From Flavobacteriaceae bacterium (GTDB lineage Bacteria > Bacteroidota > Bacteroidia > Flavobacteriales > Flavobacteriaceae): 64,000 nucleotides of DNA. Under the pieces are notes generated by a model. The model did no database searches. It was not told where the DNA came from and saw nothing but the letters and a program-made list of their open reading frames with translations. The position numbers and the translations under genes were made by a program. Below are positions 38,110 to 46,061 of the stretch, piece after piece (position 1 is the stretch's first letter; every line of letters begins with the position of its first letter). The stretch is from NCBI GenBank assembly GCA_013373385.1, contig JABXHX010000009.1, positions 1-64,000 on the forward strand, given 5' to 3'.

Positions 38110-38883
38110 ATGAATGAAAACCAAACTAAAATAACAGCTTCAATAGTTTTATATAAAGAAAAGATTGATGATTTAACAAAAACAATTAATTGCTTTCTAA
38201 GTTCTGATATTAAAAAGAAGTTGTTTCTTATTGATAACACTCCAGCAAAAGAGTTTGCAAATAAGTTTAATTTACCTGAGATAGAGTATATTGCTTTAGG
38301 CGAAAATAGCGGATTTGGAGCAGGCCATAATAAAGTGCTTAAAAAAATAAATGAGATATCAGAGTTTCACTTAATTTTAAACCCAGATGTAACCTTTTCT
38401 CCAAAAACGATTCCCAATTTAATCAATGTAATAGGAGGTAATGAGGAAGTTTCAATGATTGCACCAAAGGTTTTATTCCCTGATGGGAAACATCAATATT
38501 CTTGTAGAAGATATCCTCGTTTTTTTGAGTTATTAATAAGAAGAATTCCTTTTCTAAAAAAAATGTTCAAGAAAAAGTATAATCAAGGAATTTACAAAGA
38601 TAAAGATATTACTAAACCAATTTTTGCAGAATATATAACCGGTTGCTTTCAATTATACAAAACAGATGATCTTATTAAAATTAACGGTTTTGATGAGCGC
38701 TATTTCTTATATATGGAAGATGTAGATATTTGTAAAAAAATAGATGTATTAGGAAAGAAAAAACTCTATTATCCTAATGAAGAAATTGTTCACATACTAA
38801 AACAAGGCTCATCAAAAAATATCAACTTATTCTTTAGACATACAATTTCTGCAATCAAATACTTTTTAAAGTGGGGAATTTAA
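38110..38883 (+). CDS. Family 2 glycosyltransferase (rhamnosyltransferase-like)
   Basis: This 257-residue enzyme starts ITASIVLYKEKIDDLTKTI, with LFLIDNTPAKEF near residue 40, GENSGFGAGHNKVL near 65 and LILNPDVTFSPKTI near 90, the N-P-D metal motif of WbbL-type GT2 enzymes. YITGCFQLYK, then GFDERYFLYMEDVDICKKI near 195-213, gives the E-D acceptor motif. I use ATG 38110; a TTG one codon upstream is less likely. It lies three bases after the sugar phosphotransferase and closes the polysaccharide cluster. WbbL relatives transfer rhamnose, but with no rfbD here the donor is uncertain. Confidence 0.92.
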   Translation: MNENQTKITASIVLYKEKIDDLTKTINCFLSSDIKKKLFLIDNTPAKEFANKFNLPEIEYIALGENSGFGAGHNKVLKKINEISEFHLILNPDVTFSPKTIPNLINVIGGNEEVSMIAPKVLFPDGKHQYSCRRYPRFFELLIRRIPFLKKMFKKKYNQGIYKDKDITKPIFAEYITGCFQLYKTDDLIKINGFDERYFLYMEDVDICKKIDVLGKKKLYYPNEEIVHILKQGSSKNINLFFRHTISAIKYFLKWGI

Positions 38884-38901
38884 TTTCTTAACGAAATTAA
38901 A
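38879..38901 (+). promoter_or_regulatory. 9-bp perfect inverted repeat at the cluster end, upstream of purD
   Basis: TTTAATTTC and GAAATTAAA flank a five-base loop (TTAAC). The left arm contains the stop codon of the last glycosyltransferase gene, and the right arm ends just before the purD -7 box at 38903. It could be a weak AT-rich transcript end or an operator in the -33 region. There is no T-run, so a classic terminator is unlikely. Confidence 0.4.
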
Positions 38902-38902
38902 A

Positions 38903-38910
38903 TATCTTTG
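38903..38910 (+). promoter_or_regulatory. -7 promoter box of purD (TATCTTTG)
   Basis: A full TAnnTTTG match with 22 bases between the box and the purD ATG. It separates purD from the polysaccharide cluster as a new transcription unit. Confidence 0.6.
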
Positions 38911-38932
38911 CAGTTGAATAAACACAACACAC

Positions 38933-40207
38933 ATGAACATTCTTATTTTAGGTTCTGGAGGAAGAGAACACGCTTTTGCATTAAAACTATCACAAAGTAA
39001 AAAAATCAACCAACTTTTTGTAGCTCCAGGTAATGCTGGTACAGCTAAGATTGCAACAAATATAAATAACAACCCAACAGATTTTATTGCAGTAAAAGAA
39101 ATCGTTTTAAACCATCAAATAGACATGGTTGTTGTGGGGCCAGAAGCACCTCTAGTAGAAGGAGTACATGATTTTTTCTTAGCAGATAAAGAACTTAAAA
39201 GTATCCCAGTAATCGGACCTAAAAAAGACGGAGCTTTGCTTGAAGGAAGTAAAGATTTTTCGAAAGTTTTTATGGAAAAATACAACATTCCAACAGCAAA
39301 ATACAAATCCTTTACATCAGCAACTTTAGAAGAAGGAAAAGCTTTCTTAGGAACTCTTAATGCACCATACGTTTTAAAGGCTGACGGATTAGCTGCCGGA
39401 AAAGGAGTTTTAATTTTAGATTCTTTAGAAGAAGCAAAAGCTGAATTAGAAGAAATGTTATCTAACCAAAAATTTGGAGCTGCTTCTTCTACGGTAGTTA
39501 TTGAAGAGTTTTTAGACGGAATAGAATTGTCTGTTTTTGTGTTAACAGATGGGAAAAGTTATAAAATATTGCCATCAGCAAAAGATTACAAAAGAATTGG
39601 TGAAGGCGATAAGGGATTAAATACAGGTGGTATGGGAGCGATTTCTCCAGTGCCATTTGCCACTGAAGATTTTTTACAAAAAGTAGAAGAGCGTGTTGTA
39701 AAACCTACAATTAAAGGTTTGGAAAAAGAAGGAATTGATTATAGAGGTTTTATATTTATCGGATTAATGAATGTGAATGGCAACCCGCAGGTTATTGAAT
39801 ACAATGTGAGAATGGGTGATCCAGAAACAGAGGTTGTTTTGCCAAGAATTGAATCTGATTTATTAGATCTTTTTGAAGGAGTTGCTAATCAAACTTTACA
39901 TGAAAAATCGTTTTCTATCAATCCAAAAACAGCAACGACAGTAATGTTGGTTTCTGGTGGTTATCCTGAAGTTTATGAAAAAGGAAAAGTAATGACTGGA
40001 TTTGATGAGGTTACAGATTCTATTGTTTACCATGCCGGTACAACTGTCAAAGACAATCAGGTTGTTACTAGTGGCGGTAGAGTTATGGCAATTACTTCTT
40101 TTGGAAATACAATACAAGAAGCACTTGATACCTCGTATAGCTCAATAGATAAAATTCATTTTGATAAGATGAATTACCGTAAAGACATTGGTTTTGATTT
40201 GATTTAA
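38933..40207 (+). CDS. purD: Phosphoribosylamine-glycine ligase
   Basis: This 424-residue ATP-grasp enzyme makes glycinamide ribonucleotide in purine synthesis. The N-terminus MNILILGSGGREHAFALKL is diagnostic of PurD; VVVGPEAPLVEGVHDF, then PYVLKADGLAAGKGVLIL (ATP-binding) and NTGGMGAISPVPF follow, with EYNVRMGDPETEVVLPRI near residue 285 providing metal ligands. Length equals the family norm. It lies directly before a glycosyltransferase gene whose ATG abuts its stop. This housekeeping gene marks the right border of the polysaccharide cluster. Confidence 0.98.
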   Translation: MNILILGSGGREHAFALKLSQSKKINQLFVAPGNAGTAKIATNINNNPTDFIAVKEIVLNHQIDMVVVGPEAPLVEGVHDFFLADKELKSIPVIGPKKDGALLEGSKDFSKVFMEKYNIPTAKYKSFTSATLEEGKAFLGTLNAPYVLKADGLAAGKGVLILDSLEEAKAELEEMLSNQKFGAASSTVVIEEFLDGIELSVFVLTDGKSYKILPSAKDYKRIGEGDKGLNTGGMGAISPVPFATEDFLQKVEERVVKPTIKGLEKEGIDYRGFIFIGLMNVNGNPQVIEYNVRMGDPETEVVLPRIESDLLDLFEGVANQTLHEKSFSINPKTATTVMLVSGGYPEVYEKGKVMTGFDEVTDSIVYHAGTTVKDNQVVTSGGRVMAITSFGNTIQEALDTSYSSIDKIHFDKMNYRKDIGFDLI

Positions 40208-41242
40208 ATGGAAAGAAAAATAATTGTAGCACCTTTAAATTGGGGATTAGGTCATGCTTCCCGATGTGTGCCAATTATTCGTTTTTTGTTAGAAAATAAA
40301 TTTACACCAATTATCGCTTCTGACGGAAAAGCGCTGCAATTTTTAGCAAAAGAATTTCCAGATTTAGAAAGATTGGAACTACCTTCTTATGGTATTTCGT
40401 ATGCTAAAAATCTAAAATTAGGCTTATTGTTACAAGTACCTAGCGTTTTAGGCGTAATAAAAGAAGAACAAAAAACAATTGCTGATTTTATTTTAAATAG
40501 AAAGGATGTAGTTGGTATTATCTCTGACAATCGTTTTGGAGTAAGAAGTAAAAAGGCTCCTTCGGTGTATATTACCCACCAAATACAAGTATTTTCTGGA
40601 ATTACGACTTTTTTCACAAGTAAAATTCATCAAAACATCATTCAAAAATTTGATGCATGTTGGGTGCCAGATACAGAAAAAAGAATTTTGTCAGGAAAAC
40701 TATCTGAGCCTAAAAATTTAGATATCAACATAAAATACATCGGGGCTTTAAGTCGATTTTCAAAACAACATCTACCTATTAAAAATGATATTTTAATTGT
40801 GCTATCTGGAGTGGCATCGCAAAGACAATCACTTGAAAAAAAGCTGCTAAATGAATTTAAAAACTACAATGGAAAAGTAGTTTTAGTTCAAGGCTTGATT
40901 GAAAATGAGCAGGTTGTAAAAACTGAAAACGGAATTAAAATTTACAACTATTTACTCTCGGAACAGTTGCAAAAAGAAATCAACCAATCAAAGCTAGTTC
41001 TATGTAGATCTGGTTACTCTTCTATAATGGATTTGGCAGTTTTACAAAAGAACGCTTTTTTTATTCCTACAAAAAATCAACCAGAACAAGAATATTTAGC
41101 CACTTATTTAGAGCAGAACAACATTGCGCCTTTTGCATCAGAAAAAGTAATTACAGTGAAATCTTTAGAACAAATAAAAAAATACAAAGGGTTAAGTTGT
41201 GGTGAAACACGGTTAAGCAAAGATTTACTAGACCTTTTTTAA
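40208..41242 (+). CDS. MurG-like (family 28 type) glycosyltransferase, role unknown
   Basis: This 344-residue protein starts KIIVAPLNWGLGHASRCVPI, where the G-L-G-H-A-x-R motif is the acceptor-domain loop of MurG-like GT-B enzymes. VSVYITHQ-type text (PSVYITHQIQVF) is near residue 118, and LVLCRSGYSSIMDLAVL near 265 is the donor-side motif. PTKNQPEQEYLATYLEQNN near 290 matches the C-terminal nucleotide-binding segment of the same group. No membrane segment. It is probably cotranscribed with purD. Its 3' end overlaps the oppositely oriented histidine kinase gene by 15 bases. Substrates are not known. Confidence 0.82.
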   Translation: MERKIIVAPLNWGLGHASRCVPIIRFLLENKFTPIIASDGKALQFLAKEFPDLERLELPSYGISYAKNLKLGLLLQVPSVLGVIKEEQKTIADFILNRKDVVGIISDNRFGVRSKKAPSVYITHQIQVFSGITTFFTSKIHQNIIQKFDACWVPDTEKRILSGKLSEPKNLDINIKYIGALSRFSKQHLPIKNDILIVLSGVASQRQSLEKKLLNEFKNYNGKVVLVQGLIENEQVVKTENGIKIYNYLLSEQLQKEINQSKLVLCRSGYSSIMDLAVLQKNAFFIPTKNQPEQEYLATYLEQNNIAPFASEKVITVKSLEQIKKYKGLSCGETRLSKDLLDLF

Positions 41243-42262
41243 AGTAAAAGAAAACTCAGAGCCTTTCGTAAAAGTACTTTTTACTAAAATATTTTCGTTG
41301 TGTGCCTCTATAATATGCTTCACAATAGAAAGACCTAAACCAGAGCCTCCTTGGTCTCTGGATCTGCTTTGATCTACTCTATAAAAGCGTTCAAATAACC
41401 TAGAAATGTGTTCTTGTTTAATGCCTTCTCCATTATCAGAAACCTTGATAATAAACTTATCTTGGTTATAATTTTCAATACCTACGGTGGTAATTCCTCC
41501 TATTTTACCATATTTAATAGAATTGACAATTAGATTAATTAAGACTTGCTCAATACGTTCAATATCTGCAGTTACAAAAACAGGGAATTCATATATTTTA
41601 TCAAAAACCAAGGCAATGTTTTTCTTTTTGGCTTTCATTTCAAACAAATCAAAAACGTTTTGTATTACATCAAGAATGTTAAAGGTTGTAATGTTCATTT
41701 TTAAATCATCGGTTTCTAACTTGGCAATCATGTCTAAGTCTTTAACAATTGCTGTAAGTCTTTCAACACCTTTATTGGCTCTGTCTAAATATTTTTCTAA
41801 AATATCTTCGTCTTTTGATGCGCCTTCTAATAGCGTTAATAAATAGCCTTGTACAGTAAACAGAGGCGTTTTAAGTTCGTGCGCTACATTGCCTAAAAAG
41901 TCTCTTCGAAAAGAATCTCTCTCGGTTAAGTTTTTAATTTCAATTCTTTTTCCTTCGGCAAATTTTTGTAGACTTTTAGAAAGGGTTTCCATATCTGTGG
42001 TTACAGATTTGCGTTGTAAATCTTCTGTTTTTAACAAGGAAACTTCTTCGTATATTTTACGAACTCTCCTATAAATAAAATATTCAACCCTAAACTGAAT
42101 AATAAAAAAAGAAGTAACTAAAAAGCAAGTTGCTACAATAAGCAAAGACCAGTTACCAATGTGCTTTTCTAAAAAATTTGCAAGAGAAACAGCTAGTAAA
42201 AATACCAGTGTTAAGTATAAAACAGTGATAAAAGCAAACGAATATGTTTTTTTAATTTTCAC
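41228..42262 (-). CDS. Membrane sensor histidine kinase (PhoR-like)
   Basis: This 344-residue kinase has two membrane helices (about residues 8-30 and 38-56) with almost no periplasmic loop between them, a linker to about 118, a HisKA domain with phosphoacceptor His128 in GNVAHELKTPLFTVQGYL, and a HATPase_c domain with IEQVLINLIVNSIKYG (N box), VSDNGEGIKQEHI (G1), FERFYRVDQSRS (F box) and GGSGLGLSIVKHI (G2). The lack of a periplasmic sensing domain fits PhoR-type kinases that sense through partner proteins. It lies 11 bp downstream of the response-regulator gene and is cotranscribed with it. PhoR assignment is supported by the PhoB-box-like repeats upstream but is not proven. Confidence 0.88.
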   Translation of the reverse strand: MKIKKTYSFAFITVLYLTLVFLLAVSLANFLEKHIGNWSLLIVATCFLVTSFFIIQFRVEYFIYRRVRKIYEEVSLLKTEDLQRKSVTTDMETLSKSLQKFAEGKRIEIKNLTERDSFRRDFLGNVAHELKTPLFTVQGYLLTLLEGASKDEDILEKYLDRANKGVERLTAIVKDLDMIAKLETDDLKMNITTFNILDVIQNVFDLFEMKAKKKNIALVFDKIYEFPVFVTADIERIEQVLINLIVNSIKYGKIGGITTVGIENYNQDKFIIKVSDNGEGIKQEHISRLFERFYRVDQSRSRDQGGSGLGLSIVKHIIEAHNENILVKSTFTKGSEFSFTLKKV

Positions 42263-42273
42263 AAAAACGCAGG

Positions 42274-42972
42274 CTATTTGTCGGTGTTGTCTAAAACAAA
42301 TTTATAGCCAACACCTTTTACTGTTTTAAAAAAATCGTCACCAATTTTTTCGCGTAGTTTTCTAATATGAACATCAATTGTTCTTCCGCCAACCACAACT
42401 TCATTTCCCCAAACCGAGTCTAAAATGGTTTCTCGTTTAAATACTTTACCTGGTTTAGAAGTTAACAACGAAAACAGTTCAAACTCCTTTTTAGGAAGGA
42501 CAATCTTTTCATCGCCTTTAAAAACCACATATTCTTCTCTGTTAATAGTAATATCTCCTATAATGGTAGATGTATCAGCCTCTTCTTTGTTTTTTAGCCT
42601 GCGCAATAAAGATTTTACTTTGCTAATTAACACTTTAGGCTTTATTGGTTTGGTGATATAGTCATCTGCACCTGCTTCAAAACCTGCAACTTGAGAATAA
42701 TCTTCTCCTCTAGCGGTTAAAAAGGCAATGAGTACATGTTCTAAATTACTTATGTTTCTTATTTTTTCACAAGCTTCAATACCATCCATTTCTGGCATCA
42801 TAATGTCTAGTAAAATTAAATGAGGAATCGTTTTTTTAGCAACCTTAATACCTTCTACACCGTTAGAAGCTTTAAAAACTTGATATCCTTCATTTTTTAA
42901 ATTGTACCCAACAATTTCTAAGATATCTGGCTCATCATCAACTAATAAAATCTTAATATCACTTTTTTTCAT
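42274..42972 (-). CDS. OmpR/PhoB family response regulator
   Basis: This 232-residue regulator has a receiver domain (residues 1-125) with acidic Asp12/Asp13, phosphoacceptor Asp56 (LILLDIMMPEMDG) and Lys in DDYITKPIK, and a C-terminal winged helix (about 138-228) with KEFELFSLLTSKPGKVFKRE, DSVWG and GGRTIDVHIRKLREKIGDD, the OmpR/PhoB DNA-recognition pattern. I start it at ATG 42972 (MKKSDIKILLVDDE), since the frame extending to 43038 adds 22 residues unlike any receiver N-terminus and would cross the promoter. It is divergent from the TonB-dependent receptor; 7-4-7 direct repeats stand between them. Confidence 0.92.
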   Translation of the reverse strand: MKKSDIKILLVDDEPDILEIVGYNLKNEGYQVFKASNGVEGIKVAKKTIPHLILLDIMMPEMDGIEACEKIRNISNLEHVLIAFLTARGEDYSQVAGFEAGADDYITKPIKPKVLISKVKSLLRRLKNKEEADTSTIIGDITINREEYVVFKGDEKIVLPKKEFELFSLLTSKPGKVFKRETILDSVWGNEVVVGGRTIDVHIRKLREKIGDDFFKTVKGVGYKFVLDNTDK

Positions 42973-42995
42973 GATTGTTTTTTGTCTTGTTTGCC

Positions 42996-43003
42996 CAAAA
43001 ATA
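42996..43003 (-). promoter_or_regulatory. -7 promoter box of the response-regulator gene (TATTTTTG on minus strand)
   Basis: The minus strand reads TATTTTTG, a full TAnnTTTG match, with 23 bases between it and the ATG at 42972. The PhoB-box-like repeats begin 27 bp upstream of it, a position suited to activation and autoregulation. Confidence 0.5.
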
Positions 43004-43030
43004 TGGATAATTATTGTAATAGAAAGCCTG

Positions 43031-43068
43031 CTTAACAATGAATTAAAGAGTTAACACATAGTTAACCT
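43031..43068. promoter_or_regulatory. Two PhoB-box-like 7-4-7 direct repeats between regulator and receptor genes
   Basis: The plus strand reads CTTAACA, four bases, ATTAAAG (43031-43048... using 43031-43037 and 43042-43048), one or two bases, then GTTAACA (43050-43056), four bases, GTTAACC (43061-43067). Within each pair the repeat period is 11 bp, the spacing used by PhoB/OmpR-type dimers on DNA (7-bp repeats with 4-bp spacers). The site lies between the divergent regulator and TonB-dependent receptor genes. A similar arrangement occurs at 45949-45997. Confidence 0.6.
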
Positions 43069-43120
43069 TGTAGTAATACAACATTAATTTTCAACTAACA
43101 TTTCCTTTACAAAACCCAAA

Positions 43121-43128
43121 GACATTTG
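43121..43128 (+). promoter_or_regulatory. Possible -7 box of the TonB-dependent receptor gene (GACATTTG)
   Basis: GACATTTG differs from TAnnTTTG only at its first base and ends 37 bases before the ATG at 43166. It would place transcription start near 43133, downstream of the PhoB-box-like repeats. Confidence 0.35.
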
Positions 43129-43165
43129 CACTTTAATAGAAGCGTAAAAATATTTAGAAAACGTA

Positions 43166-45940
43166 ATGAAAAAATTAATTATAGCATTTGTATTAGTAAG
43201 TCAAATTATTTCTGCACAGAGTAAAGGAATGGTTAAAGGGAAGTTAACAGACGGCGAGGCGAATAACGAACCCTTACCTTTTGCAAATGTATTTATTAAA
43301 GGAACAACCACAGGAAGTACTTCAGATTTTGAAGGAAACTACTCTTTTGCTGTTGCAGCAGGAAAGCATGTATTGGTTTTTAGTTTTATTGGGTATAAAA
43401 CAGTTGAAAAAAAGATAGAAATAAAAGATGGTCAAACGTTAGTTGTAAACCAACAATTAACGGCAAAAGAAGGAATGACTTTAGACGAGGTTGAGGTACA
43501 AGCAACTGTTAACAGAGCAAAAGTGTCTGCAATTTTAACAGAACAGAAAAAAGCGGTAGCAATTAAAACAACCATTGGAGCGCAAGAATTAGACAACAAA
43601 GGAATTTCTGACCTAGCAACCGCAGTTACTAAAGCAACCGGAGTTTCTAAACAAGAAGGTTCTAACAATGTTTTTGTGAGAGGGTTGGGAGATAGGTACA
43701 ATTCTACCACGTTAAATGGCTTGCCAATTCCGTCTAACAATCCGTCAAGAAAAAATATCACTTTAGCTATTTTCTCTACAGATATTGTTCAGAAAATTGA
43801 TATTAATAAAATCTACAATGGTAGTATTTATGGAGATTTTGGTGGAGCAAATGTAAATATTGTTTCAAAAGAACACATAGGGAAACCTTCTTTAGAAATA
43901 GGCATCGGTACTGCAACAAACACTAATTTAAAGAGTGATTTTTACCTACAAGAAGGGCCAAGTTTTTTAGGATTCTATAACAATAAGTACCCAACCAATG
44001 TGTTAAACGGATACAACTTTACAACTAGCTGGGACAACATTAAAAAATTACCAATTGCTACAAATGTTTCTTTAAAAGGAGGAAAAAAGTTTAGTGTTGG
44101 TGAAGAAAAAACCATCAATCTTTTTGCAACGGCATCATTTAATAGCGGTTTTAAATTTAAAGAGGGAATTAACAGAGGTAGTGTAAATGCACAAGGACTG
44201 GCTTTTACAGACTATACTTTTAAATCGTATGATTACAATACCAACACAACGGCAATGTTAAACCTTGCTTATAAAGCAAGCTCAGCAAATAAGTATCATT
44301 TCAGCTCATTATTTATCAACTCAACCAACCAAAGTTTAGATGAATATATGGGAATTATTAATGTATTTGATAACGCTAGTAATGGAGGTGGTTTTGTAAA
44401 AAGAGCTACGTTTGATAAAACATCGCTCTTTGTAAATCAGTTTTTAGGAAATCATAAAATCGGAGAAAAAATAGCTGTTGACTGGGGAGTATCTTACAAT
44501 CACGTAAACAATATCATTCCAGATAGAAGACAAAATATGTTGGTTCCTAAAGACAACAATAATCCAAACGGAGTTAAAACAGTTTCTGATTTAGCGGCTT
44601 CAGATAACCATCGTTTTTTTCAAGATTTAATAGAAGACGAGTTTGCTGCAAACCTTTCAGGTTCTTATGTATTTGGCAAGAATACTGATGATGAATACAA
44701 AGGTAAAATTACCTTGGGATATAGTGGTAGATTTAAAAAAGTTGATTTTAAAGCAACCCAGTTTAACTTTAGAATAAACAGAAACACAGTACAGCCAGTA
44801 GTAAGTCCAACCAATTTAGACGCCTATTTTACACAAGCAAATAGTACGAATAACTTTTTTAAGATAGAAACTTTTAGAGGTGATGCAAGTACGCCAAACG
44901 CTCTAGACCCTCAAACCTATTTTGGGTATCAATATATAAATGGAGGGTTTGCAGATGCGCAGTATAAAATTACTCCAAAATTTACAGCAGTAGTTGGATT
45001 AAGATTTGAACATATTTATCAAGATATCAAATGGAAAACTTCTTTAGACCCAACAGGAGATAAAGATGCTTTTGCAAAGTTTGCGTTCTTGCCAAATGCT
45101 TCTTTTAAGTATGAGTTAAACGATAAAAACAACCTAAAACTAGCAGCAAGTAAATCGTATACTTTACCTCAATATAAAGAAAGAGCACCTTTTCAGTTTG
45201 AAGAGGTAACACAAATAAAATTTGGGAATCCAGACCTAGATTTATCTACCAATTACAATGCAGATATTAGATGGGAGTATTTTCCTAAAAAGGGAGAAGT
45301 AATTTCTTTTACTGGATTTGGAAAAGTAATACAAAATCCAATTAACGAAGTAGTTGTAGCGTCGGCAACAAACGATATTTCGTATGTAAATACAGGAAAA
45401 CAAGCAACTGTTTTTGGTGCAGAAGTTGAACTTAGAAAAAAGCTGTTTTCTTTAAGTCAAGAAAAAGGAGATGACATTCTTAAAAGCAACCTATCTACTG
45501 GGTTTAATCTTTCTTATATGAATTCTAAGCAAGATTTTGATAGATTTAAAGTGATTAACGAAACCAAACTAAATGTAAACTTTACAAACAAAGAAGGTAG
45601 ATTAACAGGTGCATCTAATCTAATTGCAAATGCCGATGTAACATTTACAAAAGATTTTTCGAAAAAATCAAATCTGTTAGCAACACTAACCTATAATTAT
45701 TTTTCAGACAGAATTTACGCCATTGGTTCAGCAGGTAAAGGAGATATTGTTGATAGTGGTATAAGTAGCTTAGATTTTATTTTGAAATCACAATTATCTA
45801 AAAAATTAAAAATAGGTGTGTCAATTAAAAACCTATTAAATCCAACCATTAAAAGAGTACAAGAAATACAAAATGTAGAAGTACTTTCTTTTAAAAATGG
45901 TATAAATTCAAGCATCTCATTAACCTATAAATTAGATTAA
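43166..45940 (+). CDS. TonB-dependent outer-membrane receptor with carboxypeptidase-like N-terminal domain
   Basis: This 924-residue receptor has a signal peptide (MKKLIIAFVLVSQIISAQS), a CarboxypepD_reg-like domain at about residues 22-105 (PFANVFIKGTTTGSTSDFEG then NYSF), a plug domain at about 120-240 (VTKATGVSKQEGSNNVFVRG, LGDRYNSTTLNGLPIPSNNP) and a beta-barrel to the end, closing with ISLTYKLD. No SusD-like partner follows, so it is not a standard glycan PUL receptor. Its promoter region shares PhoB-box-like repeats and an ACAACATTAA motif with that of the next gene, a beta-helix lipoprotein. This suggests joint uptake under phosphate control; the ligand is not known. Confidence 0.93.
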   Translation: MKKLIIAFVLVSQIISAQSKGMVKGKLTDGEANNEPLPFANVFIKGTTTGSTSDFEGNYSFAVAAGKHVLVFSFIGYKTVEKKIEIKDGQTLVVNQQLTAKEGMTLDEVEVQATVNRAKVSAILTEQKKAVAIKTTIGAQELDNKGISDLATAVTKATGVSKQEGSNNVFVRGLGDRYNSTTLNGLPIPSNNPSRKNITLAIFSTDIVQKIDINKIYNGSIYGDFGGANVNIVSKEHIGKPSLEIGIGTATNTNLKSDFYLQEGPSFLGFYNNKYPTNVLNGYNFTTSWDNIKKLPIATNVSLKGGKKFSVGEEKTINLFATASFNSGFKFKEGINRGSVNAQGLAFTDYTFKSYDYNTNTTAMLNLAYKASSANKYHFSSLFINSTNQSLDEYMGIINVFDNASNGGGFVKRATFDKTSLFVNQFLGNHKIGEKIAVDWGVSYNHVNNIIPDRRQNMLVPKDNNNPNGVKTVSDLAASDNHRFFQDLIEDEFAANLSGSYVFGKNTDDEYKGKITLGYSGRFKKVDFKATQFNFRINRNTVQPVVSPTNLDAYFTQANSTNNFFKIETFRGDASTPNALDPQTYFGYQYINGGFADAQYKITPKFTAVVGLRFEHIYQDIKWKTSLDPTGDKDAFAKFAFLPNASFKYELNDKNNLKLAASKSYTLPQYKERAPFQFEEVTQIKFGNPDLDLSTNYNADIRWEYFPKKGEVISFTGFGKVIQNPINEVVVASATNDISYVNTGKQATVFGAEVELRKKLFSLSQEKGDDILKSNLSTGFNLSYMNSKQDFDRFKVINETKLNVNFTNKEGRLTGASNLIANADVTFTKDFSKKSNLLATLTYNYFSDRIYAIGSAGKGDIVDSGISSLDFILKSQLSKKLKIGVSIKNLLNPTIKRVQEIQNVEVLSFKNGINSSISLTYKLD

Positions 45941-45948
45941 AAAAGCAG

Positions 45949-45997
45949 CTTAACATAAGCATAACAAATACTTTTGATGTTTAACAGTCTTTTAAAC
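45949..45997 (+). promoter_or_regulatory. Two PhoB-box-like 7-4-7 direct repeats upstream of the beta-helix lipoprotein gene
   Basis: CTTAACA (45949-45955) and CATAACA (45960-45966) are separated by four bases; TTTAACA (45980-45986) and TTTAAAC (45991-45997) likewise. Each pair has the 11-bp period seen at 43031-43068. A shared ACAACATTAA follows at 46009-46018, as at 43078-43087 in the receptor promoter. The best -7 candidate is TTTATTTG at 46029-46036 (7 of 8 if the consensus A is allowed to vary), 25 bases before the ATG. Confidence 0.58.
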
Positions 45998-46061
45998 TTT
46001 TGGTAAAGACAACATTAAAGCAGAGGTATTTATTTGCAGTAGAAAAATATTAAAAACACAA

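Noticed and set aside
28375..38883. Polysaccharide cluster as a genomic island with defined ends
   Set aside because: The DNA looks more AT-rich, but no integrase, tRNA, attachment repeats or IS remnants were seen at either border.
41228..41242. 15-base overlap of convergent genes (and similar overlap at 61144-61147)
   Set aside because: Short convergent 3' overlaps are common in compact bacterial genomes and both proteins end normally.
41487..41846. Open frame of 119 codons opposite the histidine kinase gene
   Set aside because: It is fully antisense to clear HisKA/HATPase coding sequence and has the Lys/Ser-rich composition expected of a reverse-strand shadow.
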